Shown here: in pieces, positions 1 through 7,521 of the stretch | Layout of the letters: each line of letters opens with the position of its first letter | Position numbering within the stretch: position 1 is the first letter of the stretch | Origin: an uncultured Bacteroidales bacterium | GTDB lineage: Bacteria; Bacteroidota; Bacteroidia; Bacteroidales; Bacteroidaceae | Assembly (NCBI GenBank): GCA_945788445.1 | Contig: CALZMA010000011.1 | Coordinates: 1-12,236 of the forward strand | DNA: 12,236 nt | Direction of reading: 5' to 3' | Position numbers and translations under genes: made by a program | The notes under the pieces: generated by a model | The model's database searches: none | Seen by the model: the letters and a program-made list of their open reading frames with translations, nothing else | Told to the model about the DNA's origin: nothing

Positions 1-22
1 AATGCAGAGTCCCGAAGGGCTC

Positions 23-143
23 CTCGCTGAAAGGTTGAATACTTCTGAAGGGTTGAACACTTCTGAAGGGTTTGAAAACCCAACCCTTCAGCCACTTTCG
101 CACTGATACTCAGTGGGAAACGGCGGGTGGCTGAAGGGTTGAA
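23..143. repeat. 18-base tandem repeats and nested inverted repeats
   Basis: Three 18-base units stand head to tail at 23-40, 41-58 and 59-76, sharing the core CTGAAGGGTTGAA with small changes. The core returns in direct orientation at 131-143. An inverted partial copy lies at 81-95. The arms 81-95 and 127-141 are perfect 15-base reverse complements and enclose a second perfect hairpin, CACTGA (101-106) with TCAGTG (110-115). The inverted copy can also pair with the third tandem unit (63-72 with 82-91, 10 bases), so two exclusive structures are possible. No reading frame explains the pattern. It may be an intergenic repeat family, a cluster of protein-binding sites or a transcript leader; the sequence does not decide. 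Confidence 0.8.
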
Positions 144-144
144 T

Positions 145-530
145 AGTTTTTCGGGGGTGATTTTACGTATAGGGAAGTCTGTTTCCGCCTCCTGTGGCCT
201 TCAATGCCCCTTTTACTCATCCGAAGCCAAAATGGGCGGTTTCAACGCAAAGTGGCCTCACTGCGGGCAGGCTGGTGCCATTTATCCCGATACGGTTCGG
301 ATATTCTTCTCCAGCTAAGTTTCAAACTGTAAGGTATCTTCGTCATCCGCTTTCTTTTTGTAAAGTCCAACCCCTCCCCTCCACAGCCGCACCTTGCCTT
401 TCCCTCACCTCCCCATAAAGTATAAATGAAAAACACTGAGGAACAGAGAAAACATACCCTAAATATATAAATCCTTTAACGTACCCCCTCCCCTTTATAT
501 CCCCCAATGTTGTGAGGTCAGCTTGACTAT
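145..530. other. Intergenic stretch with no recognised feature
   Basis: I find no convincing gene, RNA gene or known repeat here. Short open frames (for example 127-318 and 194-418, plus strand) have no recognisable domain; the first simply reads through the repeat unit on its left. The part from about 410 to 500 is richer in A and T than the coding regions, as expected ahead of a promoter. Any gene to the left of the window must end before base 1. Confidence 0.55.
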
Positions 531-536
531 TAAAGA

Positions 537-544
537 TATATTTG
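537..544 (+). promoter_or_regulatory. Candidate -7 promoter element for the S8 peptidase gene
   Basis: TATATTTG matches the Bacteroidetes sigma-70 -7 consensus TAnnTTTG exactly and lies 86 bases before the peptidase start codon. The upstream -33 element is poor: the nearest TTG (510-512) gives a 24-base spacer, longer than usual. A second candidate, TACAATTTG at 583-591, has one base too many but a TTG at 558-560. Either could serve, so the assignment is tentative. Confidence 0.35.
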
Positions 545-630
545 CCGCGTCATCTTGTTGAAAGCCGCACAAATGGCCCGAATACAATTTGACAAAATCC
601 GTATCTGAACACAACAAAATCCCATAGCGC

Positions 631-2973
631 ATGAAAAGATTTACTTTCGCCCTTGCCGCTTCCGCCCTTCTCGGGTTGAGCGCTTTTGCACAGACGAAGT
701 TGGACCTGGCCAGCCAAGCCCAGTTGCGCCAAATCCGTCTGACGCAGCAGCAAACCGCTGTTCCCACTTCCCGTCCCGCACTGAAAGCCGTGAACCCCTC
801 GGCACAAGGCAAGGTGCAGACCCACGTACTCGCCTTTGCCCGTCTCGCTGACGGATTTACCGAGGCCGACCTCCGCCAAGAGGGCGTGGACGTACTGCGC
901 TCCAAGTTGGGCTTCGTGCTCCTCAACCTCCCCGTCGACGAGGTAGAACGCGTGGCCGCCCTGCCCAGCCTGCGTTCCGTACAGCTCGGCCGCAAGGTGA
1001 AGCCCCTGCTGAAATATGCCCGCGAGGCCACCGGCGTGGACCTCGTACACCAAGGCACGGGACTTTCCCAAGCCTACACGGGCAAGAACGTCGTTTGCGG
1101 CATCGTGGACATGGGTTTCGACTTCAACCACGCCAACTTCCTCGACAGTGAGGGGCGGAACCGCGTGAAATACTACGAGAACGTCACCCTCAACAACTAT
1201 GCCACGAGCGACGACGACCTCTTCAAAATCACCTATTATAATACGCCCGAGCAAATCGCTGCCCTCACCACCGACGACAAGACCATGTACCACGGCACCC
1301 ACACCATGGGCATCATGGCCGGCGGCTACAAGGGAGCCACCCAGGCCGCACTCCTCGCCGGCGAGGACGGCCACAGCGCTTCCGTGCAGAACAGCATCGA
1401 CAACCCCTATTACGGCGTAGCCACCGAGGCCGACATCGTGGCAGCCACCTGCACGTCCTTCTCCGACCTTGAAATCGTGCAAGCCGTCGACGACCTCATC
1501 GGTTACAGCCAGTTTGTGCAGAAACCCATCGTGGTGAACCTCTCGCTGGGCACGAACCAGGGTCCCCACGACGGCACGAACATCGTTTGCCAGTATTTCG
1601 ACGCTCTCGCCCAGTACTACAACGCCAAAATCGTGCTCGCTGCGGGCAACGAAGGCAACCTGAAGATTGCCGCCAACAAGACCTTCACCGCCGACGACCT
1701 CGAAATGCAGTCTTTCATCGACGGCGGGCCCATCGAAATCGAAGGCAAGGAATACACCCTCCGCTACGGCAACGTCGAGCTCTACAGCAACGACGAAACG
1801 CCCTTCGAGGTGCAGGCCGTCATCTACAACCTCAACCGCGGCCGCGTGACCAACCGCTTCAGCTTCACCCTCTCGGAAGAAACGAAGGGCACGGCACAGT
1901 ACTGGTGCTCCGAAGCCTACCAGCAGACCGACAACGATATCGTCGACAAGTCCTTCAGCCAGAACTTCGAGGGCTACATCGGCATCGGCTGGGCCGTCGA
2001 CCCCTACAGCGGCCGCGCCTACGCCGCCATCGACGTTTGTACGCTCGACAGCCTCAACCGCGACCCCTCCAAGAACTACGCCATCGGTTTCATCGTCAAG
2101 GGACGCGAAGGCCAGCGCATCGATGCCTTCGCCATGGGCGACAGCCTCAGCCTCGACAGCTACGGCCGCGAAGGCTGGACCGACGGTTCGTGCAACGGCT
2201 CCGTGAGCGACATGTGTACGGGCAAGCAGACCCTCTGCGTGGGTGCCTACACCTCCACCGACTCCTGGGCCCAGCTCGACGGCTTCGCTTATAGCCTGCC
2301 CGAAGCGGGCCTCACGACGGGCCACGTGGCCCCCATCTCCTCCTACGGCACCCTCATCGACGGCCGCAACCTGCCCCACGTCCTCGCCCCCGGCGCCATG
2401 GTCGTTTCCTCCATGAGCCGCTACTACCTCGATTTCGGCGGACTGACCGACAAAGACGACATCATGTCCGCCCGTGCCCTCACGCTGGGCCGCGACCCCT
2501 TCGTGTGGGGCATAGGCACCTCGATGGCCTGCCCGATGGTGTCGGGCATCATCGCCCTCTGGCTCGAAGCCAATCCCAACCTCACGATGGCTGAAATCAA
2601 GGACATCCTGGCCCAGACCTCTGTGGTGGACGACAAACTCGCCGCGGACGACAAGGTGCAGGTGGGCGCAGGCCTCATCCAAGCCTACGAAGGCCTGAAG
2701 GAAGTGCTCCGCCGCCAGGAAGCCGCCGGCATCCACGGAGTCGGGGCCGAAGCCACGCGCCTCGTGACCACGCCCCTCGGCGCCCAGCGCTTCAGGGTGT
2801 TCCTCGCCGGTGCCCCGTCGCTTCAGGTAGAAGTGTTCAACATGGCCGGCGTCTGCGTGGCCCGTCAGCAGGCCGCTGGCGACGAAGCCACCCTCAGCCT
2901 CGCCGGGCAGCCCAAGGGCTCCTACGTGGTGCGCGTGAACGGACAGCACGCCCGCTGCCTCCTCGTGCAATAG
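631..2973 (+). CDS. Secreted subtilisin-like (S8) serine peptidase with T9SS sorting domain
   Basis: A 780-residue endopeptidase, probably cell-surface or extracellular. Residues 1-20 form a signal peptide with likely cleavage before Gln21. About 50-130 resembles a subtilisin propeptide. The catalytic set is visible: Asp160 in GIVDMGFD, His221 in HGTHTMG, oxyanion Asn340 in LAAGNEG and nucleophile Ser631 in GTSMACP. Between Asn340 and the core strand TLCVGAYTSTD (534-544) lie about 185 mostly beta-type residues that the minimal fold does not need. Residues about 703-780 look like a T9SS type A tail (VEVFNMAGVCVARQ, then GSYVVRVNG), which in this phylum directs export across the outer membrane. 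The ATG at 631 puts the signal peptide at the N-terminus. The LRR gene follows after 52 bases with no obvious terminator, suggesting co-transcription. The family is clear; the substrate is unknown. Confidence 0.92.
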   Translation: MKRFTFALAASALLGLSAFAQTKLDLASQAQLRQIRLTQQQTAVPTSRPALKAVNPSAQGKVQTHVLAFARLADGFTEADLRQEGVDVLRSKLGFVLLNLPVDEVERVAALPSLRSVQLGRKVKPLLKYAREATGVDLVHQGTGLSQAYTGKNVVCGIVDMGFDFNHANFLDSEGRNRVKYYENVTLNNYATSDDDLFKITYYNTPEQIAALTTDDKTMYHGTHTMGIMAGGYKGATQAALLAGEDGHSASVQNSIDNPYYGVATEADIVAATCTSFSDLEIVQAVDDLIGYSQFVQKPIVVNLSLGTNQGPHDGTNIVCQYFDALAQYYNAKIVLAAGNEGNLKIAANKTFTADDLEMQSFIDGGPIEIEGKEYTLRYGNVELYSNDETPFEVQAVIYNLNRGRVTNRFSFTLSEETKGTAQYWCSEAYQQTDNDIVDKSFSQNFEGYIGIGWAVDPYSGRAYAAIDVCTLDSLNRDPSKNYAIGFIVKGREGQRIDAFAMGDSLSLDSYGREGWTDGSCNGSVSDMCTGKQTLCVGAYTSTDSWAQLDGFAYSLPEAGLTTGHVAPISSYGTLIDGRNLPHVLAPGAMVVSSMSRYYLDFGGLTDKDDIMSARALTLGRDPFVWGIGTSMACPMVSGIIALWLEANPNLTMAEIKDILAQTSVVDDKLAADDKVQVGAGLIQAYEGLKEVLRRQEAAGIHGVGAEATRLVTTPLGAQRFRVFLAGAPSLQVEVFNMAGVCVARQQAAGDEATLSLAGQPKGSYVVRVNGQHARCLLVQ

Positions 2974-3025
2974 GCCGCGGCGCATTTCAACGGAAAAAAC
3001 ATTGTCACACAAAAACATACCCATT

Positions 3026-6000
3026 ATGAACCACATCCTACACCGCGTATGGTTCCGGCTGGCCGCCCTGTGCTGCCTCTTCTGCGCCCTTCCCCAAGTG
3101 GCCGCAGCGCAGGAGGAGGAACCCATCATCCAGTTCAAGACCATTGCCAAGGAGGCGGCCAACGCCGGCTCCGTCACGCTCTTCATCGGCGGTTTCCAGA
3201 CCACTACAGACTACATCGACGTGGACTGCGGCAGCGGTCCGGAAGAACGCGAGCTCACTCCCGCCACCATCAATACCGAAACGGGTAGCTGGGAAGGCGG
3301 TGCCTACATCACCTGCACCCTCGACGACAACGGCATCGTGAAAATCTACGGCGACGCCGCGAATATCGCCGTGCTCAACTTCTCGGGCTGCTACATCTCC
3401 GAACTGAAGATGGCCCCCATGCCCAACCTCTACTACCTCAACCTCGAGCACAACCAGCTCGGCGCGCTCGACCTCGACGGACAGACGGGCCTGCAGTACC
3501 TCACCCTCACCGACAACCCCTTCGGCAAGCAACCCCTGAAGGTGGGCAACGACAAGCCCAACCTCATGGTGCTCGAAATCGGCCAGGTGGGCAAAGTCGA
3601 CCCCACGTTCAGCCTGCGCGACTATCCCGCCCTCGTCTCGTTCGACGCCTACGCCTGCAAGTCGCTCACGCAGATTGATCCCACGGGCTGCCCCAACCTC
3701 CAGCGCCTTTCGCTCGACGGCACGAGCCTCAGCAGCCTCGACGTGAGCGGCAACCCCAACCTCACCATCCTCAACATCAGCGACACGAACATCGACGAAG
3801 TGAACCTCACGGGACTCCAGTGGCTCCAGCAGCTCTACGTGGACCGACAGGGCACGCAGACCAAAATCAAGAGCCTCGACGTGACGGCCAACAAGAACCT
3901 CGTCTACCTCTTCGCCGCCGGCAACGACCTAAAGCAGATTGACCTCACGCAGAACCGCTACCTCCAGCAGCTCTACCTCGCCGATAACCTCCTCTCCGAG
4001 ATTGACCTGAGCCAGAACGTGAACCTCATCAACGTCGTCCTGCGCGGCAACTGCTTCAACTTCGCCACCCTCCCCGCACCCGGCGAATGGAACCAGTACG
4101 ACTACAACCAGCGCAACATGCCCATCGCCAAGACCGTGAAGGTAGGCGACGTGCTCGACTACTCCGACAAGGTGCTCCGCGAAGGCACCACCACCACCTT
4201 CGCCGTCTTCGTGGCCAGCGAGGACTCCGCCGGCTTCGTGCAGGAACTCCCCTCGAGCTACTATACCTACGAAGACGGAAAGGTCACCTTCCTCAAAGCT
4301 CCCGAGGACAGCGTCTACCTCGCCTTCGCCAACGACCTCTTCCCCGACATTCTCCTCAACTACATGCCCCTGCGCACCGACAAGTTCAAGGTGAAGACCG
4401 AAGAAGACTTCGGCAAGGACGACCTCGCCCTCAGCGTGCAGTCACTCCTCGCCTCCTCCGACGGCATCCACCTCACGATGAAGGTCGGCATGGCCGGCGC
4501 AACCCCTGAAAGCCCCAAGAAGTTCTACATCTGCGACCTCGACGGCAAGCGCACCGAGTGCGTGGCCACCACGGAAGACACGCCCGAAGCCTGCAACGTG
4601 GACATACAGATGCGCCAGAGCACGGCCTATCTCTATGTGCCGCAGGACGAACTCGTCACCGCCCTCGCCGTGGAAAACCAGACCCTCCTCGACGTGGACC
4701 TCAAGCAGGCACGCACGCTCAAGGAACTCACCCTCGCCGGCACCGAGCTCTACAGCATTGACCTCGGCTACAACAAGAACCTCCGCAAGCTCACCCTCAC
4801 GGGCAACCACTTCTACAGCCTCAACATCCGCGGCGTGAACGATGCCTACCAGAAGACCCTCCTGCAGGACATCAATCTCTCGAACAACGAGATGACCTCT
4901 GTGAGCCTCAACGACATGGGCACCATCCACCACCTCAACCTCTCCGGCAACCGCCTCGCCGAACTCTCGCTGAAGGATGCCGACAACATGGAGACCCTCG
5001 ACCTCTCGGGCAACGAGCTCACTACGGTGAACCTCAGCTACTGCACGCTCATGACGGACTGCAACATCGCCAACAACCAGGTGAAGGAACTCGTGATGCC
5101 CGAAGAAGTGTCGCTCGTGCGCTTCCACTGCGAGAACAACGACCTGAACTTCTCCACCCTTCCCTTGCTCGAAGGGCTGGAAGAATATACCTTTGCCCCC
5201 CAGAACCTCGTGCAGCTCGCTGCCAAGGCACCCAGTGTGGACCTCCAGAGCCACAACGTGGACGGACAGACCGCCTTTGTCTGGAAAAATGCCGAAGGCA
5301 ACGTCCTGGTGCAGGGCACGGACTACGAAATCAACGACGGACGCACCCGCTTCCTCGACCCCGTCATCGGCCAGAAAGTCTACTGCGAAATGACCAACCC
5401 CCGCTTCGCCGGACTCGTGCTCACCACGACCGAGATTGAGGCAGCCGCCATGCCGCAGCACGTCCTCGCCACCTTCACCACCCTCGCCGACGGCGTAGCC
5501 ACCCTGGTGCTCCGCAGCCACAAGGCTACCACCATCTGCATCGACTGGAAGGGCGGCAGCCACTCCGTGGAGAGCTACGCCGTGGCCAACAAGCTCGAGA
5601 CGCTCGAGGTGCCCACCTACGCCGGTGCCCAGTGTACGGTCTATGGCTATAGCGCAGAGGAGCCCCTCTACGTCTTCAGCCTCCGCGACGCCAAGCTCGC
5701 CGACGTGGACCTCAGCGAAATGAAGCAGCTCGCATTGGTCAACGTGAGCGGTGCCGGCATCGATGCCATCAAGCTCCCCGACACCGACACCCTCGTCGAA
5801 CTCATCCTCGCGAACAACAAGTTCAGCCAGCTCGACCTCAGCCGCTACGCCGGACAGCTCCACCTGCTCACGCTCAACAACAACCAGTTCACCGAGTTCG
5901 ACGCCACGCCCTTCAAGCAAGTGTTCAGCCTCAACCTCGCCAACAACCTGCTCGAAAGCGTGCAGCTCGACAATCCCGACATGTGGAACCTCGACCTCTC

Positions 6001-6712
6001 GGGCAACCAGCTGAAGCAAATCGACGTGACCAAGGTGCCCGAGCTCAACCAGCTCTTCCTCACCAACAACCAGCTCTCCGAGCTCGACCTCACCGCGCAG
6101 AAGGGTCTCCACGCCCTCCACGTCGACGGCAACCGCTTCACCTTCAGCACCCTGCCCCTGCCCAACAGCCAGTACGGCTCCTACCAGTACGGCCAGCAGG
6201 CCAACATTGACATCGTGGTAGACGAAATGGGCCGCGTGGACCTCGGCTCCGAAGCCCAGGTGGGCCAGGTGGCCACCACCTACCGCTGGTTCGTAGGCAC
6301 CCCCTGGTACGACGAAAACTCGGGTGAACTCACGGGCGAAGAGCTCTACATCAACGAAGAGTACACCCTCGAAGACGGCGTCACCAAGTTCCTCAGCCCC
6401 ATCGACAACGTGGTTTGCGCCCTCCTCAACGAGCAGTTCCCCAACCTCACGCTCTACACCAATCCCGTCAATGTGACGACCGTCGACGCCATCCGCGGCG
6501 TGGAAGTGGCCGAAGGCGTGCAGCTCACCCTCGAAGGCCGCCGTCTCCGCGTGGAGGCTGAGGCCGGACAGCAGCTCACCGTCTACAACGCCGGCGGACA
6601 GCAGGTGGGCAGCGTACAGCTCCAGGGCCGCACCGGTGCCATCGACCTGGCACAACCCGGTGTCTACGTGGTTCGCTGCGGCGAAAAGGCCACGAAGATT
6701 GTGGTAAAATAA
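3026..6712 (+). CDS. Leucine-rich-repeat surface protein, three-module, T9SS-exported
   Basis: A 1228-residue secreted protein, probably an adhesin or ligand-binding surface protein like the internalin-J-type LRR proteins of Bacteroidales; the ligand is unknown. I start at the ATG at 3026, not the in-frame TTG at 3002, because a signal peptide follows directly (basic start, hydrophobic 12-23, likely cleavage after VAAA at 25-28). Three modules follow at about 31-464, 465-808 and 809-1150. Each has a beta-rich segment, a run of roughly 21-residue LRRs (pattern L..L.L..N.L..IDLS.N) and an Ig-like segment. The LRR-to-Ig hinge recurs as FATLPAP (346-352), FSTLPLL (709-715) and FSTLPLP (1040-1046). 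Residues about 1160-1228 are a T9SS type A tail (LTVYNAGGQQVGS, then GVYVVRCG, ending KIVVK). It is probably co-expressed with the upstream peptidase. Confidence 0.88.
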   Translation: MNHILHRVWFRLAALCCLFCALPQVAAAQEEEPIIQFKTIAKEAANAGSVTLFIGGFQTTTDYIDVDCGSGPEERELTPATINTETGSWEGGAYITCTLDDNGIVKIYGDAANIAVLNFSGCYISELKMAPMPNLYYLNLEHNQLGALDLDGQTGLQYLTLTDNPFGKQPLKVGNDKPNLMVLEIGQVGKVDPTFSLRDYPALVSFDAYACKSLTQIDPTGCPNLQRLSLDGTSLSSLDVSGNPNLTILNISDTNIDEVNLTGLQWLQQLYVDRQGTQTKIKSLDVTANKNLVYLFAAGNDLKQIDLTQNRYLQQLYLADNLLSEIDLSQNVNLINVVLRGNCFNFATLPAPGEWNQYDYNQRNMPIAKTVKVGDVLDYSDKVLREGTTTTFAVFVASEDSAGFVQELPSSYYTYEDGKVTFLKAPEDSVYLAFANDLFPDILLNYMPLRTDKFKVKTEEDFGKDDLALSVQSLLASSDGIHLTMKVGMAGATPESPKKFYICDLDGKRTECVATTEDTPEACNVDIQMRQSTAYLYVPQDELVTALAVENQTLLDVDLKQARTLKELTLAGTELYSIDLGYNKNLRKLTLTGNHFYSLNIRGVNDAYQKTLLQDINLSNNEMTSVSLNDMGTIHHLNLSGNRLAELSLKDADNMETLDLSGNELTTVNLSYCTLMTDCNIANNQVKELVMPEEVSLVRFHCENNDLNFSTLPLLEGLEEYTFAPQNLVQLAAKAPSVDLQSHNVDGQTAFVWKNAEGNVLVQGTDYEINDGRTRFLDPVIGQKVYCEMTNPRFAGLVLTTTEIEAAAMPQHVLATFTTLADGVATLVLRSHKATTICIDWKGGSHSVESYAVANKLETLEVPTYAGAQCTVYGYSAEEPLYVFSLRDAKLADVDLSEMKQLALVNVSGAGIDAIKLPDTDTLVELILANNKFSQLDLSRYAGQLHLLTLNNNQFTEFDATPFKQVFSLNLANNLLESVQLDNPDMWNLDLSGNQLKQIDVTKVPELNQLFLTNNQLSELDLTAQKGLHALHVDGNRFTFSTLPLPNSQYGSYQYGQQANIDIVVDEMGRVDLGSEAQVGQVATTYRWFVGTPWYDENSGELTGEELYINEEYTLEDGVTKFLSPIDNVVCALLNEQFPNLTLYTNPVNVTTVDAIRGVEVAEGVQLTLEGRRLRVEAEAGQQLTVYNAGGQQVGSVQLQGRTGAIDLAQPGVYVVRCGEKATKIVVK

Positions 6713-6762
6713 GCCGCGGCATCCGACACCGCTCTCCCCCTTAGCGGGAGATGCATACCTTC

Positions 6763-6841
6763 CCAGGGCAACACTTCGGGCAGACCGCGGGGGATTTCCT
6801 AACCTCCAACCCTCCCCCGTCTGCCCCCGGTGTTGCCCTGG
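6763..6841. repeat. Long interrupted hairpin ahead of the TatD-like gene
   Basis: Arms 763-774 (CCAGGGCAACAC) and 830-841 (all plus 6000) are perfect 12-base reverse complements. After a 3-base internal loop, 778-785 and 819-826 add 8 perfect pairs, and GGGGG at 789-793 can pair with CCCCC at 814-818. The right arm ends 18 bases before the TatD start codon. No T tract follows, so it is not a standard intrinsic terminator; it may be an intergenic repeat or a leader structure. A smaller stem, TCTCCC/GGGAGA (6733-6738 with 6746-6751), lies between it and the LRR stop codon. TTGCCCTGG in the right arm also occurs in the repeats at 10311, which may be chance. Confidence 0.7.
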
Positions 6842-6859
6842 CCTATATACCTCCTCCCC

Positions 6860-7405
6860 ATGAAGTTCGACTTCCACACCCACCGCCTCTCCACACCGCC
6901 GGGCACGGGCATCGTCAACCTGCCCGAAGCCTGGGTGGCCCGCCCCGAGCTCTTCCGGCCCGAGGAAGGCGCGTTCTATTCGGCCGGCATCCACCCCTGG
7001 TGGACCGCCGGGAGCGACCGCTGCGAAGCCATGCTCCGCCAGTTGCCCCTCCTGCTCCGCCATCCCCAGGTGGTGAGGGTAGGGGAGTGCGGCCTCGACC
7101 GCCTGCGCGGGGCATCGCTGCCGGTGCAGGCCGAAGTCTTTGCCGCCCAGGTCGCCCTCGCCGAAGAGCTGGGCCTCCCCCTGACGCTCCACGTGGTGCG
7201 CGCCTTTGACCTCCTCCTCCAGCTCCGCAAGCGCCTGCGGCCCACGACGCGCTGGGTGGTCCACGGTTTCCGCGGCGGTCCCGCCCTGGCCCGTCAGCTC
7301 CTCGAGGCCGGCATCGACCTCAGTTTCGGTCCGCGCCGCAACCCCGGGGCCTACGACCTCACCCCGCCCCACCGCCGCTTCGAGGAAACCGACGGCGAGG
7401 GATAG
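6860..7405 (+). CDS. TatD-family metal-dependent hydrolase, short C-terminus
   Basis: A 181-residue protein of the TatD amidohydrolase family, divalent-metal phosphoesterases or nucleases usually found in the cytoplasm. The expected ligands are visible: FHTH at 5-8 (His6, His8), GECGLD at 75-80 (Glu76), LHVV at 110-113 (His111), VVHGFRGG at 133-140 (His135) and ETD at 176-178 (Asp178). I start at the ATG at 6860, where MKFDFHTH begins as in relatives; the upstream in-frame ATG at 6830 lies inside the hairpin. The protein ends three residues after Asp178, whereas relatives I recall carry a few dozen more residues forming the final helices. I see no continuation in another frame after 7405, so this looks like a terminal truncation rather than a simple frameshift. 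All active-site residues remain, so activity is possible but unproven. Confidence 0.82.
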   Translation: MKFDFHTHRLSTPPGTGIVNLPEAWVARPELFRPEEGAFYSAGIHPWWTAGSDRCEAMLRQLPLLLRHPQVVRVGECGLDRLRGASLPVQAEVFAAQVALAEELGLPLTLHVVRAFDLLLQLRKRLRPTTRWVVHGFRGGPALARQLLEAGIDLSFGPRRNPGAYDLTPPHRRFEETDGEG

Positions 7406-7426
7406 CCCCGCAAATGCCGAAAAGAA

Positions 7427-7468
7427 ATTCCGCGGCACACAAAGCCGCGCGGGAATAAAGCGCGTTTT
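7427..7468 (+). terminator. Candidate terminator after the TatD-like gene
   Basis: A GC-rich stem pairs 7427-7436 (ATTCCGCGGC) with 7444-7448 and 7452-7456, with a 3-base bulge and a 7-base loop. An alternative stem, CGCGC (7446-7450) with GCGCG (7460-7464), is followed directly by TTTT. The position between two genes and just before the tyrS promoter fits a terminator, but the T run is short. Confidence 0.35.
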
Positions 7469-7481
7469 CAAAAGAAAAACG

Positions 7482-7489
7482 TACTTTTG
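7482..7489 (+). promoter_or_regulatory. Bacteroidetes-type -7 element, tyrS promoter
   Basis: TACTTTTG matches TAnnTTTG exactly, stands after an A-rich run and is followed by CACC, a typical setting for promoters in this phylum. It ends 32 bases before the tyrS ATG, giving a short leader of about 25 bases. No clean TTTG stands at the -33 position; GTTTTC at 7464-7469 is closer than usual. Confidence 0.55.
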
Positions 7490-7521
7490 CACCCGTATAT
7501 TTTTAAACCTTACAGAAATCG

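Noticed and set aside
23..76. CRISPR array
   Set aside because: Units are only 18 bases and directly abutting, with no unique spacers and no cas genes nearby.
3002..3025. TTG start for the LRR protein
   Set aside because: It would add eight residues before an otherwise normal signal peptide; the ATG at 3026 is simpler.
550..3204. 884-codon open frame on the minus strand opposite the peptidase
   Set aside because: It lies antisense to a gene with clear catalytic motifs. Its composition (Val, Glu, Gly, His, Leu, Ala in excess) is what C-ending codons on the other strand produce, and it has no recognisable domain.
6830..6859. Upstream ATG for the TatD-like protein
   Set aside because: It lies inside the long hairpin, and family members start right at the MKFDFHTH-type motif.
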